From Stachybotrys elegans (lineage: Eukaryota; Ascomycota; Sordariomycetes; Hypocreales; Stachybotryaceae): a DNA stretch of 64,000 nt. The notes below the pieces were generated by a model. That model saw only the letters and a program-made list of their open reading frames with translations, was not told the DNA's origin and made no database searches. Position 1 is the stretch's first letter, and each line of letters opens with the position of its first letter. Location: the NCBI GenBank assembly GCA_020746835.1, contig JAGPNK010000032.1, positions 1 to 64,000 on the forward strand, in the 5' to 3' direction. Positions 21,601 to 31,475 of this stretch are shown here, in pieces. The position numbers and the translations under genes are program-made.

Positions 21601-24037
21601 CCACAAGATCGAAGCACGGCTGGCACTCTGCAGGCGCACCGCCCCGCTGACGTTCAGCCCCAATTTGCTCGATACGGACCATATCGTCATCAACGGCGTG
21701 CAGTATCGCAATGTCGGCACTTTGCTCAAAGCTTTTCGGGAGCATCCCGCCTATTGCGAGATCCTGGAGCCACGCGTCCATGCGCTCGTCATGGGGGACA
21801 CCAACACGGAAAACATCAAGATCAACAACCTTGGCCCCCTGCAGCACGCACAAACACTCATCGAAAGCGGTGCCGCGCAATCCGAGATTGATGCAGCACT
21901 CGATGCCATGACGGCGAGTTCGATGGACCTGCGCTTCCTCGACCCGCGCGCCATCGGCTTTGCAAGCGAGGGTGCCGAGACGCGTGACGACCCCATGTAT
22001 GACAATAAGCCGTGGCACAACTCGCTCGGCCATTACGACGAAATGCACCATGAGCGTTTCGAACTCGCCGTTGATGCCGGACCGGGCCAGACACCCGATA
22101 TCCACATCACCTACGAGCCGAACAACCCATATGCCCGCGCCTATGGCGTTGAGGACTTGACGGAACGCGGCATTGATATCGGAAGCCGGCCCGGCGGCGT
22201 GGGCATGGAGCATTATTTCGCGCCGGTAATGCGCAAATTATACGACATAGACAACCCCAACTCGGCCCGTATAGCCGAAGACCCGCACTGGCTGGTACGG
22301 TTCGTCTTTATCATGGGCACACATTTTATGGCCATGCCGCCGTTTCATTTCCAGACGGAATTCGGCGGCGCCTTGATCGATTCGCTGCTGGTCCAGCGAC
22401 GCCCGGTCGCGATTTTTTGCGAAGGCATCCGCTGGATGAACTGGGCCCTGCAAATGCTCGAAGGCACGCGACATTCGTTTCTGGGCATCCAAGTTCCGGC
22501 AGCATCGGTCCCGCATCAGCCCCAAGCATCTCAAAGACAAACGGCCATGATTTCGCCCAATCCTGCCTTTTCCCGTATCGGCATGGCCGCTATGGCGCCG
22601 GAATCGCGCGTCATCTGCACGCCCTGGAGCCGTATGGTGCGCGGCCTGGCCCTCGGCCAGTACCCGGTCGGCTATGATGATGCCATTGCCGGCATCATCA
22701 CCCAGGCACGCGATATCCTGACGCAACAGGTCACCAAGCCCACGGGCTATCTGCGTTTTGCGCTCCAGCTTGCTGAACTCGGCATCGCGCTGAACCGGCC
22801 GGGCGCGCACGTCACACATGAAGAATTGCAGACCCGCGCAACCGGGCTGATGGATGCACTCGGCGCTGAAACAAACCCCTATTACGCGGCCGTCGGCGGG
22901 GGTATCCTGTTTGACGCATTCGCGAAATTCCGGCTCGACATATCCCTGCTCTGCAACAGCACGCGCGATTTCGCAGCTGAGATGCTCGACGTCGTCGACC
23001 GCATCCAGCCAGACCAGATCAAGGACGAAAACGCCGGCAACCACGGCCAATACGAAAAGCTCTTCGCCTACACCTCCATCTTCCTCGGGCTCGGGCAGGC
23101 AGGCCTGACCGACAGGCTGACCAGCGGCCCACGTAATTACGTGCGCGAGGCCCTGCACCTCATCCAGACGGTCCCCTCCCCGTTCTTCAAGGGCCGCGGG
23201 TGTTCGATGCTGTTTTCCGTTCTCTCCGCCATCGGGCTGGACGGCATGATTTTCGACGATGACGGGCACGACTTCATGAAGGAGGTGCTGGAATACGTCG
23301 ACCGTGATGACAGCATCGACTTCCCCTTGCGTTTCCCGCAGCCCATCACGCGCGCCTACGTGAAGATCTACCCGCGTATCACGATGCTCAACGCAATTGC
23401 TGTCTCGGGGCGACATGAATACGCCAGCATGGGGCATGACCGGGTCGCAGAACTCAAGCCGCTCTGGGCTGAGCTGGAGCCGGCGGAGAAGATGCACCAG
23501 AGCCTGTATTATCTCATCGCCCTGCACAATCTCGGTCGCACCGAACAGGAAATCGGCAGTGCCCATGTGTTGATGGATGAGCTGCTCGGCTATCTGGACG
23601 TTGTGGATCCGGGCGCCAATTTCTTCCTCAACGGCCTCAGCCACGCCTACGTCGTCGAGTCTGCCATGCTGACGGGGCGTCTGGGCGATGTACCGCCGCA
23701 GGAGATTGATCGCATCGCCGGTTGCCTCGTGCGGATGGATGCAACGCCGCTTGACCGAGCAAGCCGCGCCTATCCCTTCAGCTACAACCTCAACGCACTC
23801 GGCGAAATCGGTGAGGCTGGCGCGTTAATGTCCCCCAATCCGGCTTACGGCGGTATTTCTGCCTTCTCATGGCTGGTCGCGCAATTTTCGCCGGATGGCC
23901 AGACCGAGGGCAGCCGCCTGTTGATGCTGGGCAATGCGCTGATGGGTCTGGGCTTACGTCTTCGCCCCAGAGAACAGTCATCGACCCCGATGTTTGATGA
24001 TATCGCCAGGCGCCGCGGGTGGAAGATGGAGGCCTGA
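18653..24037 (+). CDS. Giant intronless bacterial-type protein: acyltransferase / inactive acyltransferase-like / kinase-like fusion
   Basis: 1794 aa in one exon, with strongly G/C-biased third positions unlike its neighbours. By eye: residues about 60-400 form a malonyl-CoA:ACP-acyltransferase-like domain, with FPGLGSR (63-69), nucleophile elbow GESFG (Ser158), the His297 region AHAVRMAPVREAF and the terminal LELGQG (371-376). Residues about 545-700 repeat the same layout but have AAGDLLG where the serine should be, so this looks like an inactive acyltransferase fold. Residues about 815-1230 resemble aminoglycoside/choline-type phosphotransferases: GFGKGGSE loop (819-826), Lys851, catalytic MGDTNTEN (1047-1054) and LDPR (1096-1099) followed by a DPMYD..HSLGHYD-like segment. 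Residues 1310-1794 are probably helical and unrecognised. There is no signal peptide or membrane helix. The substrate is unknown; acyl transfer plus phosphorylation of one metabolite is inference. Horizontal transfer from a bacterium is likely; a chimeric assembly must be excluded. Confidence 0.85.
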   Translation: MITAQSAETQSLWHGVAYGKFNSAVAGAVSNVAISSVKKTKTQTFIDFPGNDQTFTPEPVGFFPGLGSRSAYRTLECDLSLSDVPDIRDAYTQGAAALGLEAKQMVLTPANLPEDRIERQAFLGAALLVHGIVLQRHLHSEAARAGTQIRFAAFTGESFGIITAAVAAGALSIADGTKLAYALAPFILVAAEGAQGLSPLQARIASALAQSGVMQPLVAEPAHVVGLSGRPDALQKALATLKDTYSAHDVELHKVYAEHQVNLYVRMGIRESFGLFMANFPDLSLQELKEPTTFMAHAVRMAPVREAFARMMDEEGIKFHDAHTPLICNHKAAVVQGAADIREAVLAVIDRAMQSRWTAKGCEHVGANLVLELGQGDKSLRLLNDNGLTLPAMGYAGTLHSTEALVEAARLLQAFGETARSNMQSTDLTPDALALLRQVFQVPARYPEIAKFLRREFAKTIAASQIDRRHPLAPMSRRFIEVYQHSIAAAGDLDLDAGELALQVQAKKTVVGDSHTLGRVNTEIKVLRADGTTVHRISNARWSSEALVFYCSRLEHRPAVELIRAGRRMSEHTPEIATLYRASSAFLPFDLTGTLQMPSGMLQPRAIAALQILHQLSMLTLLRRERPAIFTSHDYYAAGDLLGWCVALAATSALSAHDAVALYAAYLKIHCEKMDVADSVDTILGRLRESTAPIVAASGVPLITIKDIARETRTLFSHGVFDARRHILRLNGDVQIVCLASSPAPETFDTAPFGSEVTLIATPADIIRRGRNTALEALEHCCMSLLTGDNQRVLQFAQGRKILSSTVFSYIKLGEQVLGFGKGGSESMTIFVTRQTMMPLDTTSKPIIVRKILSESLIAAGWNPDGEGVMLPPFRKAKRQAEFLKALPDPARPYFPEVFEVLEREIPVPPHQRQGMQRDSFKETIYEMSFVPGEEVSRYVERCSPPPAIVARIYEQIALALARDVHSLYRAPAPGQTLETSYFHKIEARLALCRRTAPLTFSPNLLDTDHIVINGVQYRNVGTLLKAFREHPAYCEILEPRVHALVMGDTNTENIKINNLGPLQHAQTLIESGAAQSEIDAALDAMTASSMDLRFLDPRAIGFASEGAETRDDPMYDNKPWHNSLGHYDEMHHERFELAVDAGPGQTPDIHITYEPNNPYARAYGVEDLTERGIDIGSRPGGVGMEHYFAPVMRKLYDIDNPNSARIAEDPHWLVRFVFIMGTHFMAMPPFHFQTEFGGALIDSLLVQRRPVAIFCEGIRWMNWALQMLEGTRHSFLGIQVPAASVPHQPQASQRQTAMISPNPAFSRIGMAAMAPESRVICTPWSRMVRGLALGQYPVGYDDAIAGIITQARDILTQQVTKPTGYLRFALQLAELGIALNRPGAHVTHEELQTRATGLMDALGAETNPYYAAVGGGILFDAFAKFRLDISLLCNSTRDFAAEMLDVVDRIQPDQIKDENAGNHGQYEKLFAYTSIFLGLGQAGLTDRLTSGPRNYVREALHLIQTVPSPFFKGRGCSMLFSVLSAIGLDGMIFDDDGHDFMKEVLEYVDRDDSIDFPLRFPQPITRAYVKIYPRITMLNAIAVSGRHEYASMGHDRVAELKPLWAELEPAEKMHQSLYYLIALHNLGRTEQEIGSAHVLMDELLGYLDVVDPGANFFLNGLSHAYVVESAMLTGRLGDVPPQEIDRIAGCLVRMDATPLDRASRAYPFSYNLNALGEIGEAGALMSPNPAYGGISAFSWLVAQFSPDGQTEGSRLLMLGNALMGLGLRLRPREQSSTPMFDDIARRRGWKMEA

Positions 24038-25216
24038 ACTGAAATCCGAAAAGAGCCCCCGGGCAATGGGCGGTTCGGTCCGGGACAAATTGTTAGTTAC
24101 GACCGTCACGGCAGGAAGCCCGGAAGAGGCTTTTGTGGGATGCACAGAGGAGACTTGACTTGATTTGTAGGAATTCCTACTTGGTTTTGGCCGCTTTTAG
24201 TCAGCAGCTATGCCCGGCTAGCAGACCGCCGACGCTCCGAAGATAACCCGCCAAGTCCCACTTCGCCATCCATGTTTACACTGGTGGGATGATTTTGATC
24301 GGAGGAATGCGTACGGATATGATTGAGATAGATGGCTTCTCATATTTAGTTGGGGACTGCCTGTACCTACCGGATCTACGAGCTTAGTATGAGTATATAG
24401 CCAATGAAATATTAGGCATTCGAGTATATTAATATGTCTGCTTGCGTAGTTCATTCAAAATGATAGCTGTGCTAAACCCGAGCACTACGGTGGCATTATG
24501 TCTCTGAAACACGGACAGGGCAACATGCCTCGTGTGAGGCGTATAAGGACTTGGAGGATATCAGAGAAAATTACGAAGAGGAAACCATCATAGACAAACC
24601 AGGGTTATTGGATAATCACATTCAATTTTGTTGGCCCTGCAATAACTACGACACAAGTTTTGAGGGAGCTTGGCCCTGAGCTGTGGTTGAGCCGAGCCAG
24701 AATCGGCTAACCTAAAATGGGTGTTCAAGCACTTCCATTGGTTTTTTACCTGACAGTCGCCTATATCCATCCTATAAGGAATCACAAAGATGATCCAACC
24801 ATACCCATGGGTGCGAAATCATAAAACACGACTATGAACAGAGTAATGTCTGTAGACAGGGTCAAGGTGAAACCAGTATCCGCTTTGGCAAAAGGGGGGG
24901 GAACGGGCGCCGAGGAGGAAGTACAACAGAAGCATGGTTGCCTACACTATGTATAAGTATTGCTATCTAGTAACAGAGCGAAAGACTAGACAGCCTTATG
25001 CAAATTCGTCTAATGTCGATAAGCGATCAGCTGAGAGGTCGTCCGCATTCCTCCCCCTTACACCTGGATAAGAGGGCCGAGTATGACTTTACAAAGCGAA
25101 ATTACATTCTAAGATAGGATATGGCCAATGCAGGGTACGTAGGTCTACGTTTGATCGCGTGGCAGTGCTATTGTCTTTGGCCACCAAATAGCATCTTACT
25201 ATCTTCTTTCCTTGAA
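24038..25216. other. Intergenic region, no gene seen
   Basis: The first about 90 bp after the stop are still GC-rich and may belong to the acquired segment; the rest has average fungal composition. Frames are short and without motifs. No convincing bacterial terminator (stem plus T-run) follows the stop. Confidence 0.5.
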
Positions 25217-26665
25217 CTATATCTTCCACCACCTGCTTTCACGCCGACTACTCTCACACTTAACATGATTGGTCTGATTCTTGCCAGTATTGAAGGGGTC
25301 AGCCTGTTCTACCCCGAAGCCGTTGCTGAATTGCGGCGTCATAGCTCTCCTGCCTACAGGAGCAAGTTCCATTTCGTTGATGGTTTGGGTGGAGTCATAT
25401 TGATTTGCATCGCTGCTGTAACTGGAGGGCGCTTTGTCCTTAGGATTGTCCATGATTGCTTCTCTGTCGGTGTAGTCTTGGACTTGTACCTTGATTTCGT
25501 GCGTAACGAAGATCCCGCCTAGCGTCAAATAGGGGCTGATAATGGGCCAAAATATCGGTATGGATGCACATGTGCTCGCCACATTTACTTCGAGCACACC
25601 TAAGAGAATCGATATCGGCCCGTACCATGTTGGGTCATGTGTGGGATACCATCCGGCTTGATAGCGAATGATAGTCTCGAGACGCCAGATAGAAAGCATA
25701 GTAACACTAAAAAAAATAAAAAAATTAGAACCATGCCGGCGTAAGAAAATGTGGTTCGCCGAGAGAAGCCTTACACTGCACCGAGAGCGAGCAAACCCAT
25801 CAGCCCATACCGTGTTTTTGACAAGGCCTGTGACTGGAGGTAGAGGTGCATCGGTATCGTGAGGATGTATAAATCCAGTGTCGTATTGAGAACTGCATGG
25901 GCAATGAAGGTGCCCGTGAACTGGCGTGGCTCAGAGGAGCCATATCCCCAGCATCTGGCATCCGACGGCGAGTACCAAAAGTCGGACACCTTGGAGCAGG
26001 GAACAAAGGCCAGAATGGCGAATGCCAAGCCCCAAAGCGACGTAGCAACGATGCCGGCAATACTTAGCCGGTAAGGCAGTGAGCCCCGGGAGAAGACACG
26101 AAGATACTGGAATAAAAGGGAAAGTTTGATGAAAGCCGCGGCTGTATGCAGGAGGCTATTGGTGAGATAGAAGGTGAAGAGATATCCTCCCACTTGTTGG
26201 AGAGTCAAAAGAAGGAGGTGCTGTCCAGTCCCAAACTCGATCGCTATCCGAGGTTAGATTGGTCAATGGGGTGCAAGCAGACTTTCTTACACATAAGAAA
26301 GGCAACACTGCCTGCAGTGCCACACAGCTACCGAGGTTGTTAGATGTGCGCCAAGGTATTTGGCAAGTGCAACGACACGACGTACCAAGTAAAGCAAGAC
26401 GAATGCGTCATCTAACCCGAGTGACTCGACGATCCTCCATCTCACAAATAATCGGAATGACACGCATATCCATGACAGCAGCTGGATCATCCGTTAGCCT
26501 GCGACTTGAGTGAGCGCACCCATTGCCCATAGGACCTACTAAGAAGGTGATGACAAGACCTTGCAGAACGGTCGGATTATTGGAAATGGGAACTGGCTCA
26601 TCGAAATTGTTGTAATCTTGGCCTATGAGGTCAATCAGTAGTGTGTTTTCGGCTGCCATGGCCAA
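25217..26665 (-). CDS. PTH11-like seven-transmembrane protein (fungal rhodopsin-like domain)
   Basis: Five-exon model: 26665-26540, 26481-26386, 26327-26291, 26243-25775, 25706-25217. All introns are GT..AG (47-68 bp) and all phases agree, giving 405 aa. The order of hydrophobic segments and polar marks fits the fungal integral-membrane rhodopsin-like family around PTH11/SAT4: a helix ending ITFL, FRLFVRWR, LGLDDAFVLL, FGTGQH, a long KLSLLFQYLRVF helix, the cysteine loop VPCSKVSDFWY, then STCASIPIFWPII before a hydrophilic tail. Members sit in the plasma membrane and several are thought to sense surfaces or ligands. The first exon could be extended upstream, and I chose the first ATG that keeps the frame. 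No regulatory site was recognised. Confidence 0.8.
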
Positions 26666-27651
26666 CAGCGGTGCAACAGGCTGGCCATGAAAGACGGTAA
26701 ACAGGAGACACCCGATAAAGGCGAGTTAGATCTTTAATAGAATGTGACTTTTTCCGAGGAGCAGGGGTTCGTGAGACCTCCCCCATGTTATTGGGTCCCG
26801 TGCATTGCATCTTGTGGTTGAACTTACCCACTAATGTTACACACGGGCGGTTCTCCTTGTGCTCCAAGAGGTCCCCATTATGCACGGAGGCTCTCATTGG
26901 ACATGCGTGAGGTGCCGGGGACATTTTTGAAGGATTGACTGATAACGCTTGGACTGGGTGTGGAGGCTTCAAGGAGTGTGCGGTCTGTGCTTGAGATAAT
27001 AACCTGGTTCGCACTCCAGAAAGCTAAGCCAGTTGAAGAGCCTAGCTCCGGCATGATTTCCGCAGCCTCTTCCCGCTCCCACGATCTCGATCAGGAAACC
27101 AGCACGCTAGAACAAGGAAGGGGGCCCTGGTTCCAAACTCATCAATGGGAGCTAAGCTGGCGGGGTTCAACCACCCCAAACCACCCCTAAGCCAATTTCA
27201 TCAGCCGTGGTTGGGGACATCGTTTTGAGAGAGGTCGAGCGGAACCATGAATATGTGGGCGTGGGCGGAGCGCCCGCTTTCATAGCGGATTTTTTCACCT
27301 TGGTGCTTGGCTCCATTTCGTTCAATACATTACTAGACTCTGGACTTTGATCGGGTCACCTATTAAGGCGTTCATGTTCTCACTTGCGATGCGACGCTCT
27401 GTAAACACTGAGTTATAGACTTGACATGCACAAACTCATGAGTTCATGTTCAGCCTGTGAACTTAATAAATTTATCAGTTATGAGAGCTTGGAATGCCTT
27501 TTTAATTACTGTAGAAAGTTATGAGGCGTATATGTAACCCTCGCCATCTACAACTGATGGAATCTTTCTCGGATCATTATGTGGCAGACTCTGCCGATCT
27601 TCTAGCAGATACAAATTATGTTATTGAGTACGCTGCGCGGATCTAGCGGAT
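26666..27651. other. Intergenic region, no gene seen
   Basis: Mixed composition with no frame above about 130 codons and no motif. A C-rich stretch at 27160-27190 is the only compositional feature. Confidence 0.45.
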
Positions 27652-28065
27652 TTATAGTCTCCAGTGAGTATGGCTGTCAATCCAAGGTGGCATCACTTTC
27701 CGTGCATTGTCTCCTGGATTGACAGCAGAATGGTCCAGGTCGGACTTCAGACTGAAGTCTCGGTTTCGGTCATCAAATTCCTCCACAGTTCCTGCCTTGG
27801 GAAACTCGTTGGTGTACTCCTCCAGATAGAGCCGGCCAAAGTTTGTTCCTCGTATCGTCGCCTCAGTCCAATTTCTAGCCCATTGTGCGCAAAGAATGAC
27901 CCAACGTCGACAAACAATATCCCCAGTCTCTTCATCCTCTCCAACATTGCTACTCCCCGAATCACAATGGATAAGCCGTGATACAATAGAATTATCCCCC
28001 TGTTGGAGAGGATCGGAGAGACGACGTACCACGGCAGTTATTAAACGTTCAGACGCCAAAGTCAA
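27652..28065 (-). CDS. Hypothetical protein fragment
   Basis: An open frame of 137 codons, hydrophilic and acidic, without signal peptide, membrane helix or recognisable motif. Its amino-acid make-up looks protein-like rather than random, and it may be the last exon of a longer gene, but no upstream exon could be joined convincingly. Function unknown; it may be a relic. Confidence 0.25.
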   Translation of the reverse strand: MTLASERLITAVVRRLSDPLQQGDNSIVSRLIHCDSGSSNVGEDEETGDIVCRRWVILCAQWARNWTEATIRGTNFGRLYLEEYTNEFPKAGTVEEFDDRNRDFSLKSDLDHSAVNPGDNARKVMPPWIDSHTHWRL

Positions 28066-31000
28066 CTACGGCCAGGTGCCATATGCTTCTCGGTCTACCT
28101 GAAAGGACTTAGCAAGAAGGCGTGAGAAAGAAATAGTCCAGTTGGCATCCCAAATTGTTGGTGTGGTGCAATGCCGTCAAAGGTCGTGACTGGAGACCTA
28201 AACATTCCATTTGGCGATTTCAGGCTGTGTATCTGCAGGACGCAATGAATGAATTTTGGTGGAGACAGCAATGACATACACATGCCCCGAAAGTATTCGA
28301 TGAAGAGATAAACCTCAGGTGAATCGTGCACATATTTTCTCACGCAAGAGGCTTTGGAACAATACCCGGAATAAAGTCATGTAGGAAAGTGATGGCCTTG
28401 AATTATCCTTGTAGCAGCTGTCGACCGTGGTTGTTGAGAGTGAGCTACGGAGGCCATTTACCAGGTGATGCTTTAAGTTGGGTGCGAATTGTTACTGCCA
28501 ACTAAGTTCTCACCTATAAGAAATAGCTTCACATGTTCCTATCCCCCTTTTTCCATTACTCTCCATGTTTGAGTCCAGGTTGAGAGTCCATGCGGCTTTG
28601 CTCGTATGACCATTGAGTCGCCTCGAAAGACTGCACATAGAGTGAATAACGCGCTAAACAGAAAAATATACAGCATTCAAGTTAGTCGGCAAGGCAAAGT
28701 AAACGGACTGAAGATTTAGTATTGTCTTGTCCAAGGGGAGGCTGCCCTCTTTTCGCCTGGAGATTTCTCATGGCATGCTGCGCTGCAACAGAACTTTAGA
28801 CAAGACCCAGAATTAGTGAGGTAGCGTCAAGCTCTGCAGAAAACACAAGAAAGGCATAGCTTGAATTGAGATAACAAGTGTTCTGTTGGACAACGTTGAG
28901 CAAGGACAACTAGGAGCGGGTAGATGATCAGACTAGGAGAAACAATTACGAAATAGCCCGTGCACTATATGCATGTTGGCTCGAGCTCGTTGGGAACGAT
29001 AAATTTCAATACAGTGCGCAAGCTAATGATGATGAAAACAGAACTATTAATAAATGGTGTTCCCACCTAAATCGGAAGCTCGTGATCAAACTATACTAGG
29101 GAATTTCACTGAATGAAGGCCTTTCATTCAGTCTCTTGCCCGGAACCTGTATTGCTTAGCTAACGCTTTGATTATTCTGCTCGAGAATGACAGTGGCAAG
29201 GCGATGCAGAGTTCCACTTACATTCAATACTTGGGTTGAATTAGGTACATGACCATATAACTCCACGTCAAAGAAGTTTCTATCGCCGACTACGGCTAGT
29301 AGTCTCCCCACGTATATTATTATTCTTTATAAACCATTTCTCCCCGGGCTAATCGTCTACACTGTGCACCTCATAATAGAAGAGCCATTATTTTCACTAC
29401 CATCTACTACAAGGTGCAAGGGCACCAGGCATTTTCATTGCTATCTGTCGGCTCTATCCTCTAATCTTTTGCCACTCCAAGATCATCCTATGTATCTCGT
29501 CCCCTCATCAGTTATACTTCTTACTGCCTCCCTCAAAAGTATTCTACGTAGTTAAAACTTTAAGCTGGTGACAGGCCGTGGCCAACCACTTGATAGCTTC
29601 CATATACCGGGGATCAGGAAGCCCTTGCTTTGCTAGCTGCCAGGCGGAAGGGAAAAACTTAAAGTTGCATTCATCTTTAGTCCCAAGCACTTATACAGAA
29701 ATGTGGGCATGCAACGGGTCATTGTCATAGCTTTGCGTGTGCGCAAACAGGGCCATATTAGCACCCCCTTATGATTTCGGAGACTATAGATTATAGCTCA
29801 CACAAAATGACTCCCACACTGACCCACCCCCGTTTTGACCTCCTAATTACACGTGGTGGTCCGACCATGCCACATCCACAGCCAGGCACGTACTTCTGAG
29901 ATCCGCCTTTATGCCTCCACTTCAATCGACGTAGGTAGAGCCAGAAAGGTTCCTGCCGGGCATGTCAAAGAGCAGTTGGCCGGCGTCGCCTTGGCACTTG
30001 CCGCTCCAGTTCTCGAACGTTGAGTCTAAAAACAGTTGCCCAAAAACGAGCATACCTGACGATCTGTGAGCAAGTAATTATGTTTTTTCTCAATTCGCGG
30101 GAATGGAATGAAACTCTCAATACTTCTTAACAGAAGCCAACCTGGTGGTTTCTGGCTTGCGCGACGGCTAACAGTGTGGTCAGAGAGTGAGAAGCTGCAT
30201 AGACTTCTCCGAGTAGACTGAAAAAGTGTGACTGTAATCGGCGTGTCTAGGTCAGCGAATATGTTGATTAAAAGAGGTATACGATGATGAAAAGAGTGTA
30301 CAGTGTGAGGTGGAAGCCGTCGATAGCAAATACACAGTAGGTGTAGTGCCTGGGGCCCCGACACACAATACAGTCGTAAACAGTAGAGTGTAAAAAAATA
30401 AAAATAAAAATAAAAATAAAATCAAAACCAGTGAAGGCATAGTCAAGCGTACAACGCAACCGACTGGCCGATCGACAAGTATAGTGAGTTGCAGTGTATG
30501 CAGGTCATGGAAGTTGAGCAGCGTCTCGGGGTATCGGCTGTGGTAAAGAAAGCATTTTGATGCCTTTGTCCTCTGTTGGCACATCCTACAGAGAGGCAAC
30601 AATGGTACTATCTTGGGCTTGTAATTATACTGCTGGTCGAAGAACTCGCTGAGCGCAAAGGGGATTTTGTACTTCCTGGACTGTGATACTCCCACGCGGA
30701 AGTAAATATCGGTCGAGGCAACATCTCCCTGGACCGTGACCAGGTTGTTATCTTCTTCCGCCACAATGTTTCTTAAAACCCGTGTTGACGAAAAGGATGC
30801 TCCATACACTCAGCTACTCAACACTCCTGCCGTTTCGCTTCGTGCGACGTTCTAAGACCAATTTAGTTCAGCGATTGTGTTGCGTAACTGAACGATTATT
30901 TCATTCTGACAGTCAGCTCGTCATTCGCCTGACTCAGGTTGATGGTCTTTGTTTCACTAAAGCCTCTAGCGGTTGTTTATTGACTGATAATCGATACAAT

Positions 31001-31475
31001 ATGCTGGTCTCATTTATTATGATACTCATCTTCTGTAGATGCTATAAGAATAGCAGTAGCTGTAGCTTGGGGTAGTGCTGGTCTTATTTGATCCTATTAT
31101 AGTTCTAGATGGTTCTGGTCTGGAGTAGAAATTATGTGTACCCCTCTAGGCGTTCCAGCGTCGGGAATGAATTCATCTACAGACTACTGGTGCTGGGGCT
31201 GTTGCATACCCAGCCGAGCTGAGATGATGATGATGAGCATGGTCGTTGAGCTTGGGCATTATCACATATGGTAGGCCTAGTACTCCCAAGAACCATATCT
31301 TAGCTACATATCTCATTTATTCCGTCTCTTCAAGCCAGACCCAGTCATAACCCCGTCATCTGTTTTGCAGAACAGAGCCATGTCCTACCCCCTCTTCATC
31401 TTCCTCCAACCCTAGTCATGCGAGCCTCCCTCACCGGCTCTTCCAACCGATACCTTTAGCCATCTTCCCTAGCAT
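28066..31475. other. Long intergenic stretch, no gene supported
   Basis: Ordinary GC and many short frames. The largest (30252-30809 minus, 185 codons) is partly built from a TTTTTA microsatellite (plus-strand AAAAAT units at about 30390-30422) and has no known motif. Nothing else recognisable. Confidence 0.45.

Noticed and set aside
22238..23644. 468-codon minus-strand frame opposite the giant ORF, and other long minus frames at 18816-22213
   Set aside because: They are shadows created by the GC-rich third positions of the plus-strand gene; no motif, and several overlap one another.
18381..24130. Bacterial operon or contaminating contig
   Set aside because: Only one gene is present, it has no ribosome-binding site, and both sides run into fungal sequence. 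An assembly chimera is not fully excluded and is listed as the main refuting test.
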